This document shows positions 1 to 12,205 of a stretch of 64,000 nt of DNA, in pieces. Origin of the DNA: Litoditis marina. Lineage: Eukaryota > Nematoda > Chromadorea > Rhabditida > Rhabditidae. The stretch's first letter is position 1; the number at the start of each line of letters is the position of its first letter. The notes under the pieces are model-generated. The model was not told where the DNA came from and ran no database searches. It saw nothing but the letters and a program-made list of their open reading frames with translations. The stretch spans positions 18,627,904 through 18,691,903 of the forward strand of contig OZ038436.1 in NCBI GenBank assembly GCA_964036275.1. The letters run 5' to 3'. The position numbers were made by a program, and so were the translations under genes.

Positions 1-19
1 TTTTTCGTTTGCAATACAG

Positions 20-230
20 TTTACAACGGGCACGTTACTTGAAATGGGTTTTCGATTCAGATGTGGACTACCGTCGTTACCGTGAGATCCATCTGATGAA
101 TCCGTTGCACGAGGAGGAGAACTGGTCGGCCACCCTCCCTGTCATCAACAGTCTTTTCTCCGAGCAGGAACGAGCAGAAATCGACGAGTACAAGAAAATG
201 ACAACGTGGCTGATCAAGGAAGGCCTATAG
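20..230 (+). CDS. C-terminal exon of an unrecognised protein (5' part outside window)
   Basis: A splice acceptor (TTGCAATACAG) ends at position 19 and is followed by an open frame of about 69 residues ending in TAG at 228-230. The peptide is rich in charged and aromatic residues (YLKWVFDSDVDYRRYREIH near its start, LIKEGL at its end) and has no signal peptide, membrane segment or motif that I recognise. It enters in phase 2: the first T of the exon completes a codon. Codon choice (GAC, ATC, AAC, GAG) is like the other real exons here and unlike the surrounding AT-rich DNA, which is the main reason to call it coding. No canonical AATAAA is obvious just downstream. The rest of the gene is to the left of the window. 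Confidence 0.6.
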
Positions 231-537
231 CCCCACTCTGAGCCCAAAGGCAGGAACATTCCGGTGTTCAAACACTTCACCACTGTTTCCCAGTCCCCCT
301 CCAACGAAAAATACCTTCCTATAGACTCCAATTCACATTAAAAACGCAGGTTCTCATTTTCTTTTCTTTCTGTTATAAGTTATTGCAATGCTCAATAACT
401 CGTGATTTAGTAGTTTAGGCGCAGTCCTAATCTGTGGCCGTGAACACCGCAAGTTTCACCCACCGCCCTCACGTGCCACCTCTCCCGTATTCTCTCAATC
501 AGCAAAACAGTACAATGTAGTTATGGGAAGATATTGA

Positions 538-965
538 GCGTCCCAACGACAATTTACCCAAAAAACAACGGGACCAAACAACCAACACATTGGGACTGGG
601 CAGCATACACCGGTATAGGCTTGCTCAGGAAATAGCGAACTCTTTACTCGGTGCACTGTAGTAGTCGTTGCTAATTTCTTCTGTGTGACTCATTATTGGT
701 TACCTTATCATTATTGGTAAGTTATTTAGGACGCTCAACAATGCTCGTTTGCTACCGTACGAGATCTAAGCAAACTCCATTCCAAACTGTTCTAGGAGGT
801 AACCAATGATGAGTCACACAGAAGAAATTAGCAACGACTACTACAGTGCACCGAGTATAGAGTTCACTATTCTCTACGCAAGCCTATACCGGTGTACGCT
901 GCCCAGTCCCAATGTGTGGGTAATTGGTCCCGTTGTTTTTTTGGGTAAATTGTCGTTAGTTATGG
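538..965. repeat. Long fold-back inverted repeat
   Basis: Arms at about 538-711 and 796-965 are near-complementary over about 170 bp (for example TTAGCAACGACTACTACAGT in the right arm is the reverse complement of DNA at about 655-675). They are separated by an 84-bp unrelated spacer. It contains no coding exon and is best read as a non-autonomous transposable element able to form a large hairpin. Confidence 0.85.
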
Positions 966-2749
966 CGTGTATTGAGATCCCACTACAACACAGACTTTGT
1001 CATTTACTATATAGAATAGGATGAACCATTTTATCTTCATTTGCTTCATTTACGAGTAATTGATTTCATACGTGTACAACTATTTATTTCAGTTTCTTTT
1101 ACTTGTCAACTTACAAACTATAGAAGCATCATGTTGAAGAATCCTAAATAATTTAATTTTTATAGCGTTTTAAAGTAGTTCTCAAAGTTTTGTATTTATT
1201 TTTAATTCATGTTCGTGCACGTTTTTCGAGATTTCCATCAAGCCATGTTTGTTTACGCAATCTCTCAACACATTTCTGCTTGTTTCACAAACAGTACGAA
1301 CACTATTTATTTAAATAATAGTATTACAATGCATAAAGTTGATAACTATTGAATATAAGTGAAATCTGGTAGAATATAGTATGCATAATATGAAACTCGA
1401 ATATTATACAGATAATAAAATACTGAACATGACACGTGTGAGTATATATATTGTTTTGTGAATAAGGCGCAATACAACGTAGTATTTGAGTTGAGCAGAA
1501 CTTCATGAATTCCATGAACATAACTTCATGAATCCCAGTTTCGACTTCGAAACTAGTACTGGAACGACGATCAAATGTTGTACCACGACCTCACCATCCG
1601 GAATGAAAATTGAGTTTACAACTTTTGATTTGTGCTGCCTACTCAGGGTTGCGATTATGACGAATATGCATGCAATTTTTTTTTCATTTTCGATGCATCT
1701 TTTATTCGTTCATTGCGATTTTTGGTCTTCCTGATTTTCAATCCACTTGGTCACCGATCAAAAAATTCGATAAAGTGCGATTGTTATTGAACACAATGAA
1801 ATTCTGATGCGGTAGGAAGTTTCGCCAAACGTTTCGCCGCTGGAAAAATTCCAGGAAATAGGATTGAGATGTGTGGAGAGATTGCGATTTCCCCATTTCC
1901 CCAAATCAGTTTTTCTTCTACTAAGATATACAAAACTTTTGCTACCGCGCCGAATTTTACAAAACTTCATCTGTGCGGGTGCTATCTAGAAATCACTTCA
2001 CCACGTATTTACATTCAGCATGCAATTTTATGAGAAATTGAACTCAAACCGACTAAATGTTTGTATATTTTTGAATAAATTCAGTTGAAAATTTGTACCA
2101 ATCTGCTGCAGGGAATAATGGTACTGATCGCCAGATGATCAGAACAACTACAAAATAAATACGACGCTCGTTATGAGTACGAGAGACAAATATGATAATG
2201 TGATGTGCACGAACAATAAAACTCATTGAGTGGTCCGCATCCACAAAGTTCAGTTCAACGGTACCTGATGACGCTTTTCTGGGTGACCAGAACTCCTGCT
2301 CTTCAAGAAAAGTCCTATTTCACAACACAATAACTACGTACGACAACAATATAATCATTCATTGTTTCCCTAAATAGACAAAATAATGTGATACCCGTGA
2401 ATATATTTACATTATGCACAATAGTTCGAATAGTTGATGAGACCCGTAATGGGAGCTCCATTTCATCAATCGATACCTATGAATATCATCACTGGACGCT
2501 CGGCATATACCACATAGTAGAGCAAAACAATAATACAACACAATACAATGACGCGTGCAAACTAAAAAAAATTGAGCTAAATATAGATTGTGGATAGTGG
2601 TGAGAGTATTAGCATGAAATGAATATATGTTATCGTGACCCTATGAAAACTCATAGAAGCTCTGTATATTGGGCCACTTCTCACTTTCTCTGTTAGTTAC
2701 AAACAGAAAGTATGGAGTTCAGATAAGTCTCGACGCCAAATGTTGGCCA

Positions 2750-2965
2750 GATTAGAAATTTTACTTCTCTGAAGTTCAAAACCGAGTTGTTTACCAAGGT
2801 TCGCCAAAAACTCAAGTTGTGAATCAAGGTTTGAACAGTTAACCAAGAACGTGGTGCACAATTGTGTACAAAACTTTGATTTCACAACTTGATATCAACT
2901 AGTGACCAATTTGGTGGACGAAGCTTGGTAATCAACTCGGTTTTGAACTTCAGAGTAGAAGTCAG
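2750..2965. repeat. Imperfect palindromic repeat
   Basis: The word GAAGTTCAAAACCGAGTTG on the left (about 2,771-2,790) recurs inverted at about 2,933-2,953. Flanking words (CAAGTTGTGAA, ACCAAG) are also mirrored. The arms are degenerate, so this is an old element. Confidence 0.65.
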
Positions 2966-5900
2966 AGGAGAATTGGGTAATAGTTACATAGACTGAACAC
3001 AGTATGGTCAAAGATGAACATTTGGGGGTATCACCGGGTGAACTCAGTTAATTGAGTTGACTTGAATTGAATGAGAATGGAGTATGACAATGAGTTTGTA
3101 GTTTGTAGGTTGCTCACGAAGAAAAATTCGTGCACTTCGCGGCAAGACGGGAGGAGCTGACTAGTACGGCACGACACAACAACAACGAGCCAACAATCAT
3201 GCATTTACTGAAATATGGAAAATTGTTCCAAGTTGTACTTTATTTAATTTTGATGGTTTTATCACGTTTCTTTTTCTCACGATGTTCACATCAATCCGAC
3301 CGGTTTCTAGCTGCGCGATTTGTCGCGGAAACTTCAAAGATAGTAGTTGTTGAACAGTGTATATCTATTATCTAGACGACCTTTCTGAGAATGTGCAGTG
3401 AACAACCCTTTACGTGCAATGAGAAAGTGCATAACTCATGAACGTAGTTTTCACGTGAATTTCACGTGAGTTTCCCATTTTTAGCTTTCGCTTGCAACGA
3501 TCAAGAGGATAACTGCTGATCGTTCTGTATCACATGAGTTCTCTAATTACTGCTAGTCAGTTTACCACCAACCTTGTTGCTGCAGTATGTCCTGAGGTAG
3601 TCGTCGGAACATGGGTGGTGGCAGCAGTGGTGCACGATGCCCTTTCCGCCCCGTGGCCGAATTCCCGTCTCCAGTTGGTCTGCAAAAAAAGTCTTCAGAA
3701 ATATTTATATTTGTTTAATATCAAAATTTGATACTTTCAATAATAGTATTGTTCACTAAGTTTTCCAATTCCACAATATCAAAATATTAACCACTACGTT
3801 TTTCACATTTACACACTCTCAAGCACACGTTTTTCGTTGGAAATACATCGAAGATTCTACCAAACTGAGTTCCACCCGAATTCTGCTAATCTTTGAACTT
3901 TGAACTCAAACTTGAACCAGACAAAAATATAATCCAGCAACTAGCAAGTCAGAATTCCAATGACAGATGATAAGAAATGCTCTCCACTGATTCTTTCTGA
4001 ACCCCGCAACTGTTTACACAACCGTGTTTTATCAATGGTGGTGCCATTTCGCTACTGGCAACATCATGGAAAACCAACTTGAAACGCACTTTACAATAAA
4101 TCTGGTTTCGAGCCGGCTAGCACACAGTAGAGACAAATCTTGCTGCGGGAAGAAATTTGAAAATAGGATAGTACGTAGTCAGGTAGTTTTCGGACGTTAT
4201 CTTCAAAAAGCTAGATAACTGATAAGCCCTCTAAAAAGAAAAAAACTGAGGACTGTTCTGTTCTGACGTTGTCCATGTTTTTTTTTTTGCTGTTTCTTGT
4301 GGTTTCGCTGCTTTTTGGTCCGAATCCCGACAAAAAGAAATACAATAATAGAATATCCCAAAGAAATACAATATAAGAATATACGTTATCTACGTTAGTA
4401 GATAAACATTGAACCCATTTTGCAGAAAGGACCAAAGTTGCTCTCTCTCTCCGCCGTACTCTGTGAATGGAGTTAGAGTGAGCCCTGTGCAAACTGTTTC
4501 TTTTCATCAGAACGTACGATAATCTATTGTGATTTGAAAGCGCGGGCGGTCCACATTTTTGAAATTCCGCGCCGCTTCTAAAGAGGGAGGATTATAGAGA
4601 GAGAGGGGGAGGGGCTCTTGAGAGTATGGCGCAACCTGGGCTGGTGGGTCAAGATAGGGCAGCATTACATCTTTAAGCTGGTCTAATTAGCATAATTATT
4701 GACCACCATGACTGTATGTGGTTGACTTTTGACTGTTCAAATAAACTGTAAGATTGTTCTAGAGAAACCATCCACATTGAACGTAGTTCTCAATTCTCAA
4801 CATTCTATGTAGGCGCTAAAAACATATCAAACCGGTCAATTTTTGAACACCACTCTGAATACGTACAGATGCAAGTAATGAAATCGTAGAATTGAATATA
4901 CAGTAAAACTTTAATTTACTTGAACATGGCCCCTAATTGTTCATAACATTCCCGTAACTTTGTCCTAGATGCGTTCACGTTCACAACGCTGTCTATTGTG
5001 TCACTGTATACACACACGTATTTTCTGTTTGCGAGAATGTAGCATTTTGAAGTGGAGAGACAAACAACTATGGTGCACACCCAGAGTTCAAATATTGCAC
5101 CACTTTTTGGTCGGTACAGAAAGTTTAGCAGTTGTGCATTTTGTGGATTTTCTTTTCTAGCAAGATGATTACAACTGAAATACGCAGAAAACACTGCGTG
5201 ACTTATCAACATTTACAAAGAGATAATGAAACTGAAATATGTGAAATACATCAGAATTGATAACCTGCACCAGCAAAACTGTGTGTGCTCAGCTATAAAC
5301 TGTACATCAGAACACAAACTACAATAAAAGATGGTTGAAGCTTGATCATGTACAGTACCCCAACGGAGTGTATCCTTGAACTGTCCAACGTGCCTTTTAT
5401 CCTACTAGAACGTCTGGCTAATTCGCGATTTTGTTGTCGTACGAAACAAACAAGCAAATTCGATCCGCTAAAAAGTTTTGTCTCTGCAGGCAGCAAGTTT
5501 ATTAACGGAATCACCGATTACATGCGAAAATGGGAGGAAAACTGAAAAACAGAACGCGGGCGCCGTTTCACTCGAAAGTTTGTACTAATTTAATTAGTGT
5601 CAAACGATATTGACAGCCTCAATCAGGGAATTTTCTGTTGTAAAAAGGTTTTCTTTGTCCAACTTGAAAGAAACCAGTTTGACAAATAGTGTGTTCAATG
5701 AGCATTTATGCACGTGGACGAAATATAAAAACAAATATTATAATTTTGCACGTTCTCACAACAGTGATTCAGATTGAAGAATCTAAATTGTAAGAATTAA
5801 TAGTATTCAAAAATAGTGGTGGAATCTGAAGAAGTACTGACAAAGAGTATTATTCACTCATTACGTGAGCATACCGTTTTCGATTTTCCGGAGTTGGAAG

Positions 5901-7027
5901 GGTTTACAAGAATAAGAGGGGTAACCTATTCAGTATTATAAATAAGATCGCCCGGACAGACAGACAGACAGATCGAGCTCCCAGGCGGAGCGAAACCAAC
6001 ACATTGTAAATTAAGTTATGGAAGTGAGGTTTTTTGAGTGAGCGACTAACTGGTCCGGAGCTACACTGAAAACTTTACATGATATAAAATGTGTCCCTTT
6101 ACACGAGTTATAAAAGTGACGTTCTTTTTCTGTTGTAGAACAATGTGTTATTTTCCAATACTAAAATATAAACGCTTTGTATTGTCAAGTTTACACGTTC
6201 CAGAATACAAAGTGCTACATTCACAATTTATTCTAAATGGCCGTAAGTGTACGTGGTTATCTCCGTTATTTTGATGATGTATCCATATTTTGACGACATT
6301 TTGATGATGTAGATGTAGCCCTATTTTACCGACGTGCGTCTACTCTCTCGGTTCTTTGATGTCACATTGTGACCATATAGGAATTCGCCGTCCTCTCTCT
6401 TATCAGCTGGCTCGCCTACCCAAAAAGCCGGACTCGAACGGATTAACAGAAATGAAGCGGAGTACAATAAGATTCATATTATTTAGTTCAAGAGTGCAAA
6501 TGTGGTTTGTAACAACCACTATTGGTAATCTACGAAACAAAATTACATAATTTATGCTGTCTAGAAACCAATCGTAGCATCGAAGTAGAATGATAAACTT
6601 AAAATAACGGGCGGAGCACATCATTTTGAGAAGTGAAATGAAGAGTGCATAATTTTTTCCATTTTACTTTTGTTTCAGAGACTATTTCGATAACGTATGG
6701 TTTAGGAAGATACTATTTTCAGTTTGTAGTTGGAGTCACTGTGGAGAACTGTGAATTACTTGTCTTGTTGCACGTGGATTTAACGTGTCATCTACTATAC
6801 GTTCCCTGGCACTACCGTCGCTGTTGAAGGACACCATCAGGAACATTCGGTTCAATCGACGAGCACAAAAGTAAACTGCTAGTGAAATGTATAGTCACGT
6901 AAAACGTGTGGACTACATTAGAGCTCGGAACCCCTATTCGTTCCATTTACATGGAGCCAGACAGATCTTCCGCTGTAGTTTGATCGACAGGCATGTCATA
7001 GTTTCGGAATCCACACCAAAAGGCATC

Positions 7028-7211
7028 TGGCGGCGTAGCAATCCCTCACAAATCTCATGAGATAACTCATGAGCTATTCTCATGAGCTTCTAATGAGATT
7101 CTATTGATTGCTATGCCACAACATTCAGTGTTCACGAGTAGCTCATGAGATATCTCATAAGAAGCTCATATGAACTTCTCATGAGATGGGAGAGATTGCT
7201 ACGCCGCCAGG
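7028..7211. mobile_element. 184-bp MITE-like element built on CTCATGAG words
   Basis: The ends are perfect inverted repeats (CTGGCGGCGTAGCAATC and its complement), and the interior is made of repeated CTCATGAGAT palindromes. No target duplication is visible. It sits about 105 bp downstream of the orphan insulin-like B-chain exon on the minus strand, where that gene's A-chain exon might be expected. A related cluster of TCTCATGAGATC words occurs at about 44,910-44,965. Confidence 0.8.
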
Positions 7212-7316
7212 AGCAAACTACACACAAGATACACGCAGTGCAACATTCCGCCTATAGGCTCGTTTTAAAATGAGGCCCCATAGTGTACACTTCCGAACGA
7301 AGAAACATGAACTCAC

Positions 7317-7473
7317 AGTTGCTGGGCCTCTTGAAGGCGGAGCACAACTTGGCAAGAGCCTGCAGAATCCTCTCTCCACAGTGTCTGGAGTGACGTGCCT
7401 CGACGAGAGAGTGTGTGAGACTGAGAGAGATCAGACACACGCAGAGAAACGTGGAGATGGATAGGCAAGACAT
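7317..7473 (-). CDS. Insulin-like peptide, signal peptide + B-chain exon; A chain not found
   Basis: ATG at 7,473 opens a 52-codon exon that ends at a GTGAGT donor after 7,317, in phase 1. It begins with a hydrophobic secretion signal (STFLCVCLISLSL) and continues with C-G-x10-C (CGERILQALAKLC). This is the spacing and leucine pattern of an insulin B chain. The next gene upstream on the same strand has the same architecture, signal end (LTHSL) and donor position. No in-phase exon with an insulin A chain is clear downstream. Two cysteine-bearing stretches flank the 7,028-7,211 element, one at about 7,215-7,255 and one at about 6,940-7,000; the latter has C-x3-C but the wrong phase. The gene may be broken by the insertion or have an unusual A chain. 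B-chain identity is fairly secure; completeness is not. Confidence 0.5.
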
Positions 7474-8052
7474 GACGGACCCGTGTGTGTCTCCTCTCAC
7501 AACGTCTGCACCAACGTCGCGCGTAAAAAGGGGCGTGGCGCGCGCAAAATGGGCGGAGCCGACGCCCCCGACACGCGTGCAGGTGTGAAACGATGTTTGT
7601 TGTGCGGTTTCAATGAGGTTATAAAAAGAAGAAGTTGCAGAGAAACAATTGCGACATCCGGAAACCGGTTCGGAAGTCGGAGTGAACGTAAACAGGGCTC
7701 CGTGGGCTATTCTAGCTGCAGTGAAATGAGTGACTACTCATTTGTGACGTTGTAATTCACTACTAGAATGTTGATACAATGGAAGATCTCTCACTGTTAT
7801 GGCTCACGTAAGACGTTTGAGATTGCTCTCTGATGTAATAAAGTTCAAACTTCTAAAGAATAAAAGTTTTATAGGTGAGCAGAATGGAAAAGTATTTCAG
7901 TTATCGGCTGGTGGCAAACCTCAATTAAAATACCGCGAAGCAAGTAAAGTTGAGAACAAGTAGTAACGCAACCAGAATGTCATTCTCTTTCAGTGGTTAC
8001 TGGTTACTTAATGGCTAGCAAACAGCAAAAGTTGGTTATGAAAAGTGCACGA

Positions 8053-8557
8053 TTACGTGCAGGTTACTGTTTGACCATGTTTGCACGAAGTAGCACAGTA
8101 CATTCTTTTCTCTGATACGGGCTGTCAATAAATCAAACGGTACACCTACGCTACCCTTTTTATCTCAGCGCTCAGTTTGACGACCAATTAAAATAAACAA
8201 CGATAGAGTTGTCAATAAGGTTGAAACCAGAATGGTGATGACGTATCCTGGAAACGTTTAGAACATCTCTCTCTCCAACTCTCTACTCACCTCATCTCTC
8301 TTTCCTTCCACCTACCTTACTCATACCTCCTCTATTTATCTCTCTATATATGTTCTCCCTCTCTCTTTTCCTCTTTTTTTCGCTTCGCAGCTATAAACGC
8401 AACTCACAATTGGTGGGCCGCTTTTGGAGGTGCACAAGTTGTGCAAATCCCGCCAAAGAACTGTACCACAACGTCTCTTCAACGTCGGTGTCTCTTCGAG
8501 AGAGTGTGTAAAATTGAGAGAAACCAGACAGATGAGTAATATAAATTCAGAATACAT
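8053..8557 (-). CDS. Insulin-like peptide precursor (two exons, 72 aa)
   Basis: Exon 1 (8,557-8,408, 50 codons, phase 0) starts at an ATG followed by a signal peptide (FILLICLVSLNF). It then has a basic site KRR and a B-chain-like C-G-x10-C (CGTVLWRDLHNLC), matching the insulin spacing exactly. Its donor is GTGAGT. Exon 2 (8,121-8,053) follows a TTATTGACAG acceptor. It opens with PVSEKR, a dibasic processing site, and then gives a short A chain ending TAA with cysteines spaced C-x3-C-x7-C. Canonical A chains are CC-x3-C-x8-C, so the first cysteine of the pair is replaced by tyrosine and the last interval is one residue short. Nematode insulins are known to vary in A-chain disulfides. The signal, dibasic sites, B chain, A chain and an intron between the two chains together support a secreted insulin/IGF-receptor-type ligand. 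Agonist or antagonist cannot be told. Confidence 0.75.
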
Positions 8558-9317
8558 GCCAGTTTCCAATATTTCTCTCCTAACCTAGTCTGGCGCCAGT
8601 TAAAAGGGTTTCGCTCTGGCAACCCCCGCGCATGAAAAAGAACTCGATTCGTCACACAAGATTTCTCATAAACAGTTGAGTAAGAGGTCGAATCATAGCA
8701 AAGTAAACGGAATTTAATGCCGGGAACCTGTGCAGGACAGAACGGAAAACAAACACAGATTTTGGATGGGCTACAGCATTGATACACCCAATTTTTGCTT
8801 CTATCCCAATTATGCGATCTCGATGGTTGAAAATGAAGTTCAAAAAAGTGGGTGTATCTTGGGGAACTACGTTGCTGCACGTCACATGTCTTTTGAATTT
8901 CCACCTCAACCGTCAACACAATGAAGTGATTTGATATAAATAAGAACCGTACCATTTGTTCTGTTCTCCTAATTTTTTGTTCCAGTTCTCCAAGTTGTTA
9001 CTCATTGAGTATTTTACAAGATATGACTGTAGTGTGTTTATTGAATGTTCTCTTGACTATCCTGGTGACTACTGCAGATTTTTGTTTTTCGTGTACACAG
9101 CAATGTTTACTGAACTCTGGCGCAAAAGTCGAATGTAACGTCATTTTGTGATAAACTTCGAATGATTAACACATTTGTACAGTAATCATGGTGGTTAGTT
9201 ACGAATTACGAAACTTTCAAAAAATCTTTTCAATAAAACAGACTTTTCAGTATAGATAGAATAAACTAATTTAAAACTTGATTCATCCATTTTCTTCGAA
9301 AATCTAAATCTCTCAGT

Positions 9318-9425
9318 ACATTAGTTTCTCCGATATCTGGCTGTCAATAAATCACAGGGTACAACTATACTGCTTACGTCCGGCACTTTTTATCGCACCA
9401 ATCTATTTTGACAATCAACAAAGAT
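9318..9425 (-). pseudogene. Decayed copy of insulin-like A-chain exon and intron end
   Basis: The acceptor and first bases of the A-chain exon of the 8,053-8,557 gene (TTATTGACAG, then GGAGAAACTAATGTACTG here) and about 80 bp of its intron recur at this place on the same strand. After the shared 25 bases of exon the sequence diverges and no cysteine codons follow. No matching B-chain exon was found upstream. It is read as the remnant of a third tandem gene. Confidence 0.5.
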
Positions 9426-11210
9426 AAATGATAACTGATCAGGGTGTCTAAAGACACGTACAAATCACAGATTGGAAACTCCCGTCTATTTTGCTGTAGG
9501 GTCATAATATATGGTCCAGAACGAACGCATGTTTAGAAAAACATGGTAAAATTTTCTATACGGTTGAGCTTTCGCCAGCATTATGGGGCATTATTGCTCA
9601 TGGTTATTCAAAACATTCAAAACGTGTAAAACACGTCAGATAGTACCGTGTAAAAGTTAAAGACCTATGTATCGAGTGTTTCATTACTCACTTACAGTTT
9701 TATTGATTGTCAGTATACTGTCAGTATTTACGCCAGAAGTGTCAGCTGACTGTGAATCTAGGGAAAACTCTGGCGAAAGCTGGCCTAGAGAAAGCGTTCT
9801 CCCCCTATAGTCGGAAATGCATGGAAAACTTAAAATTTTCAAAAACGCCTCTCAATGGATTTCAATGGACCGTGGGTATACGGATTCAAAGTTAGCATAA
9901 TTTGCATAATCAAGCAACAGAGACATGTCTGTACATGTACATGAACAGTTTCACTGTGACGCACCCTGACTTGGTTCAATTAGTTCCGAATCGAATTCAT
10001 TTTTACAGGCATCATTTGAATTGGGAGACGTGATAAGATGTTTTGAGAACAGAAATTTTATTTCTCCATCTTCATACGTAAGTATCTCTCATGAAGTCGC
10101 TTTTCTGAGAAAACGAAGCGAGATGGTGATAAAAGTTTATATTTTTATCGATGGTTTTTCATTTGCCATCGGATCAGAATGTTGACTCAAAAGTCGAACT
10201 CAGAGAGAAAGACTATCTTTAAACGGTGTTTGTAGTTTCACCCCACTGTAGAATAGAATAGAATAGAATGTTTATTCGCGATTGAACACGTGTCTTTCCA
10301 CATTGGTATATGTGGCACTCCAATTACGAGAAAATGGAGATATGGAAGATAAACTTCAGACTGTGCTTCAGTCGAGATATTCAAAACCTGACGATTTAAA
10401 AATTGTAGGTGTAGTGCTCCTTTTCCGTTCTAGAACAATGTGTACATCTGATTCTTCTAGAACACAGAGAGAAACTTTCACATTTTTCAATATTTTCAGT
10501 CCAGTAAACTTTGGCGATTGTTTCGGACGATGTTCCGATTAACTTGCATCGGATACGAAAGGACATGACCCCGTCTGGTACAAGTGACCGACCACCTTTT
10601 TGCGCCGAATCTGGTTACTCCGAAAACAACAAGTACTTTTGCAAGTGGAATGGAACTGATGTTTGGAGTCTACATGGTTCTGTGAGATTTTCTAGTGCTG
10701 AGAGAATTCTGTAGTACAAAGAAAAGTAACCACGACTACTTGAAACCACAGAAACAAGTATAGGAATCAATATGGCAGTTTTACGTTATAAGCACCATTC
10801 ACGTTATCAAATTCTGTATCAGAACTGACAGCTGAACTCGATTTCAAATACATACAGAACTTCAGATACTGCATTTGCTCCGAAAGTGAAACTATACATT
10901 GGTAACTCGTTTGTTTTTGTGGTTTCCATTCTGGGGGAGTAACATTACGCTGTATATTATAGTCGCCATTTTCCCCATAAAGACAGCAGAGGATTCAATT
11001 GATTGAGCGATGTGGGGCGAGCGGTCGTTGGTTATAAGCCAGCAGTTGAGAGAGTGTGCAGATCAATGATACGCAGACAAACTGGCCGCTCGCCAAACAC
11101 CTTCCCATACAAAATCGATGGTACGGTGTCCACAACGGTTTGACAAAACCTATATACCGTATCAAACTAATTTGTTTAACTTTCGTGATAGGAGCAGCAA
11201 TTCAGAAAAC

Positions 11211-11358
11211 GAATGTATACTAGAAGTAAATTAAATAGTCACTGAAGCGTGAAGCTAGCATTCTAATGAGAAATCATGAACTTTGTCATTGCATGTTTCT
11301 GAGTTCTGCTGTGTTTAACATGTTTCACGTGACTGTGCCATTGACTAACGGTATAACC
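11211..11358 (+). repeat. 140-bp dispersed repeat, copy 1
   Basis: First of five copies of a family bounded by TATACTAGAAGTAAA and ACTAACAGTATA, sharing the core AACATGTTTCACGTGACTGTG. Other copies are at about 14,203-14,345, 18,528-18,658, 24,054-24,190 (inverted) and 61,664-61,803 (same orientation). The ends share an inverted TATACT. Confidence 0.8.
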
Positions 11359-12021
11359 ACTGAACATTGTGACTATCCATGATACATCAAACTTTCAATT
11401 TTCCCGAGTTTCACGAGATCAGTTGCACATTCTCTGAAGTTTATGTCTCCAATGACCTTTCTCTGATTGGATTACAATCAATCACGATACGCGTGTATTC
11501 GAGTTGTCGTTTTGATTTGTTGCTCACCCGAAAAAAGGAGGTTTTTGCTGAAAAACGGGTGGGAACCCGGCGGTGCTAGGGACGACATAATGAGGCCAGA
11601 ATGGTCAAAATAGAGTCCAATCACAGAGTTTTCTCGCGGCTGCAACTATTTACGCGCGACACCGCAGCGCCTGACACTTGTAAACAACGGACATCATGAT
11701 TGATGCGTGGAAATTGTGGCGACAAAAAGCTGTATTTGGACAGGTTGCGAGACAAGAAGGCTGATCGAAATCGTGCTAAATGGGGCAAAATGCTTGAAGC
11801 AAAAGTCACGCGACTGAAAATTTGATGAATTATCATTTGATTCGGGGAGAATCGTGTTCATAACCGGAGCGGTTTTCTGAGGTCAAAATGGTTTTGGAAA
11901 TATTTTAATTCGTTTAAGATCATTTGTAACAGAGCAAATTTCATACCTTTCTATTGTTGCCAGCTCGAATTCCTGAGCCCGAAAACCTCAGTCTACCACC
12001 GGTCGCTTCATCGGATATTCT

Positions 12022-12205
12022 GCTGTCGCTTGAAGAACGGCGGGGTATACTGTATCTCTCACTTTGCGCTGTGTAAGAACACAAATATACGATTTATCCA
12101 CAACGTTGATATGAGCTCATTTAGTGTAGTGGTGAGCATCCGCTCCTCCCAAACGTTTGGGCCCGGTTCGATTCTCACAAGAGGCGAATAATTTATAAAT
12201 TTGGC
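12022..12205 (+). repeat. Composite repeat with internal tRNA-like pol III promoter
   Basis: The copy starts with a leader matching the minus-strand copies at 19.7, 21.9 and 23.7 kb (GTACTGTATCTCTCACTTT type). It then carries a tRNA-like core with an A box (TAGTGTAGTGGTGAGCAT, like tRNA-Gly) and a B box (GGTTCGATTCTC), and ends in the shared tail TTTATAAATTTGGCAC. The acceptor and T stems do not pair, so it is not a working tRNA gene. Confidence 0.7.

Larger units (their letters stand above)
231..7000. other. Gene-poor intergenic region with scattered fold-back repeats
   Basis: I see no exon chain with consistent splice sites and phase in this stretch on either strand. It holds the inverted repeat at 538-965, a weaker palindrome at about 2,750-2,965, a GACAGACA microsatellite near 5,955-5,973 and AT-rich unique DNA. 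Small open frames occur at chance frequency. Confidence 0.6.

Noticed and set aside
4211..5545. Several 60-98-codon open frames
   Set aside because: No splice context, no signal peptide or domain, and AT-driven composition.
6930..7011. A-chain exon for the 7,317-7,473 insulin-like gene (C-x3-C, then stop)
   Set aside because: Reading phase does not match the donor, the acceptor coincides with the dispersed CAAACTACA motif, and the final cysteine is missing; kept only as a note.
10511..10714. Possible exon with several cysteines and tryptophans
   Set aside because: A stop lies between the only plausible acceptor and the frame, and no flanking exon was found.
12100..12190. Functional tRNA-Gly gene
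   Set aside because: A and B boxes are present, but acceptor and T stems do not pair and the sequence continues into a repeat tail shared with other copies.
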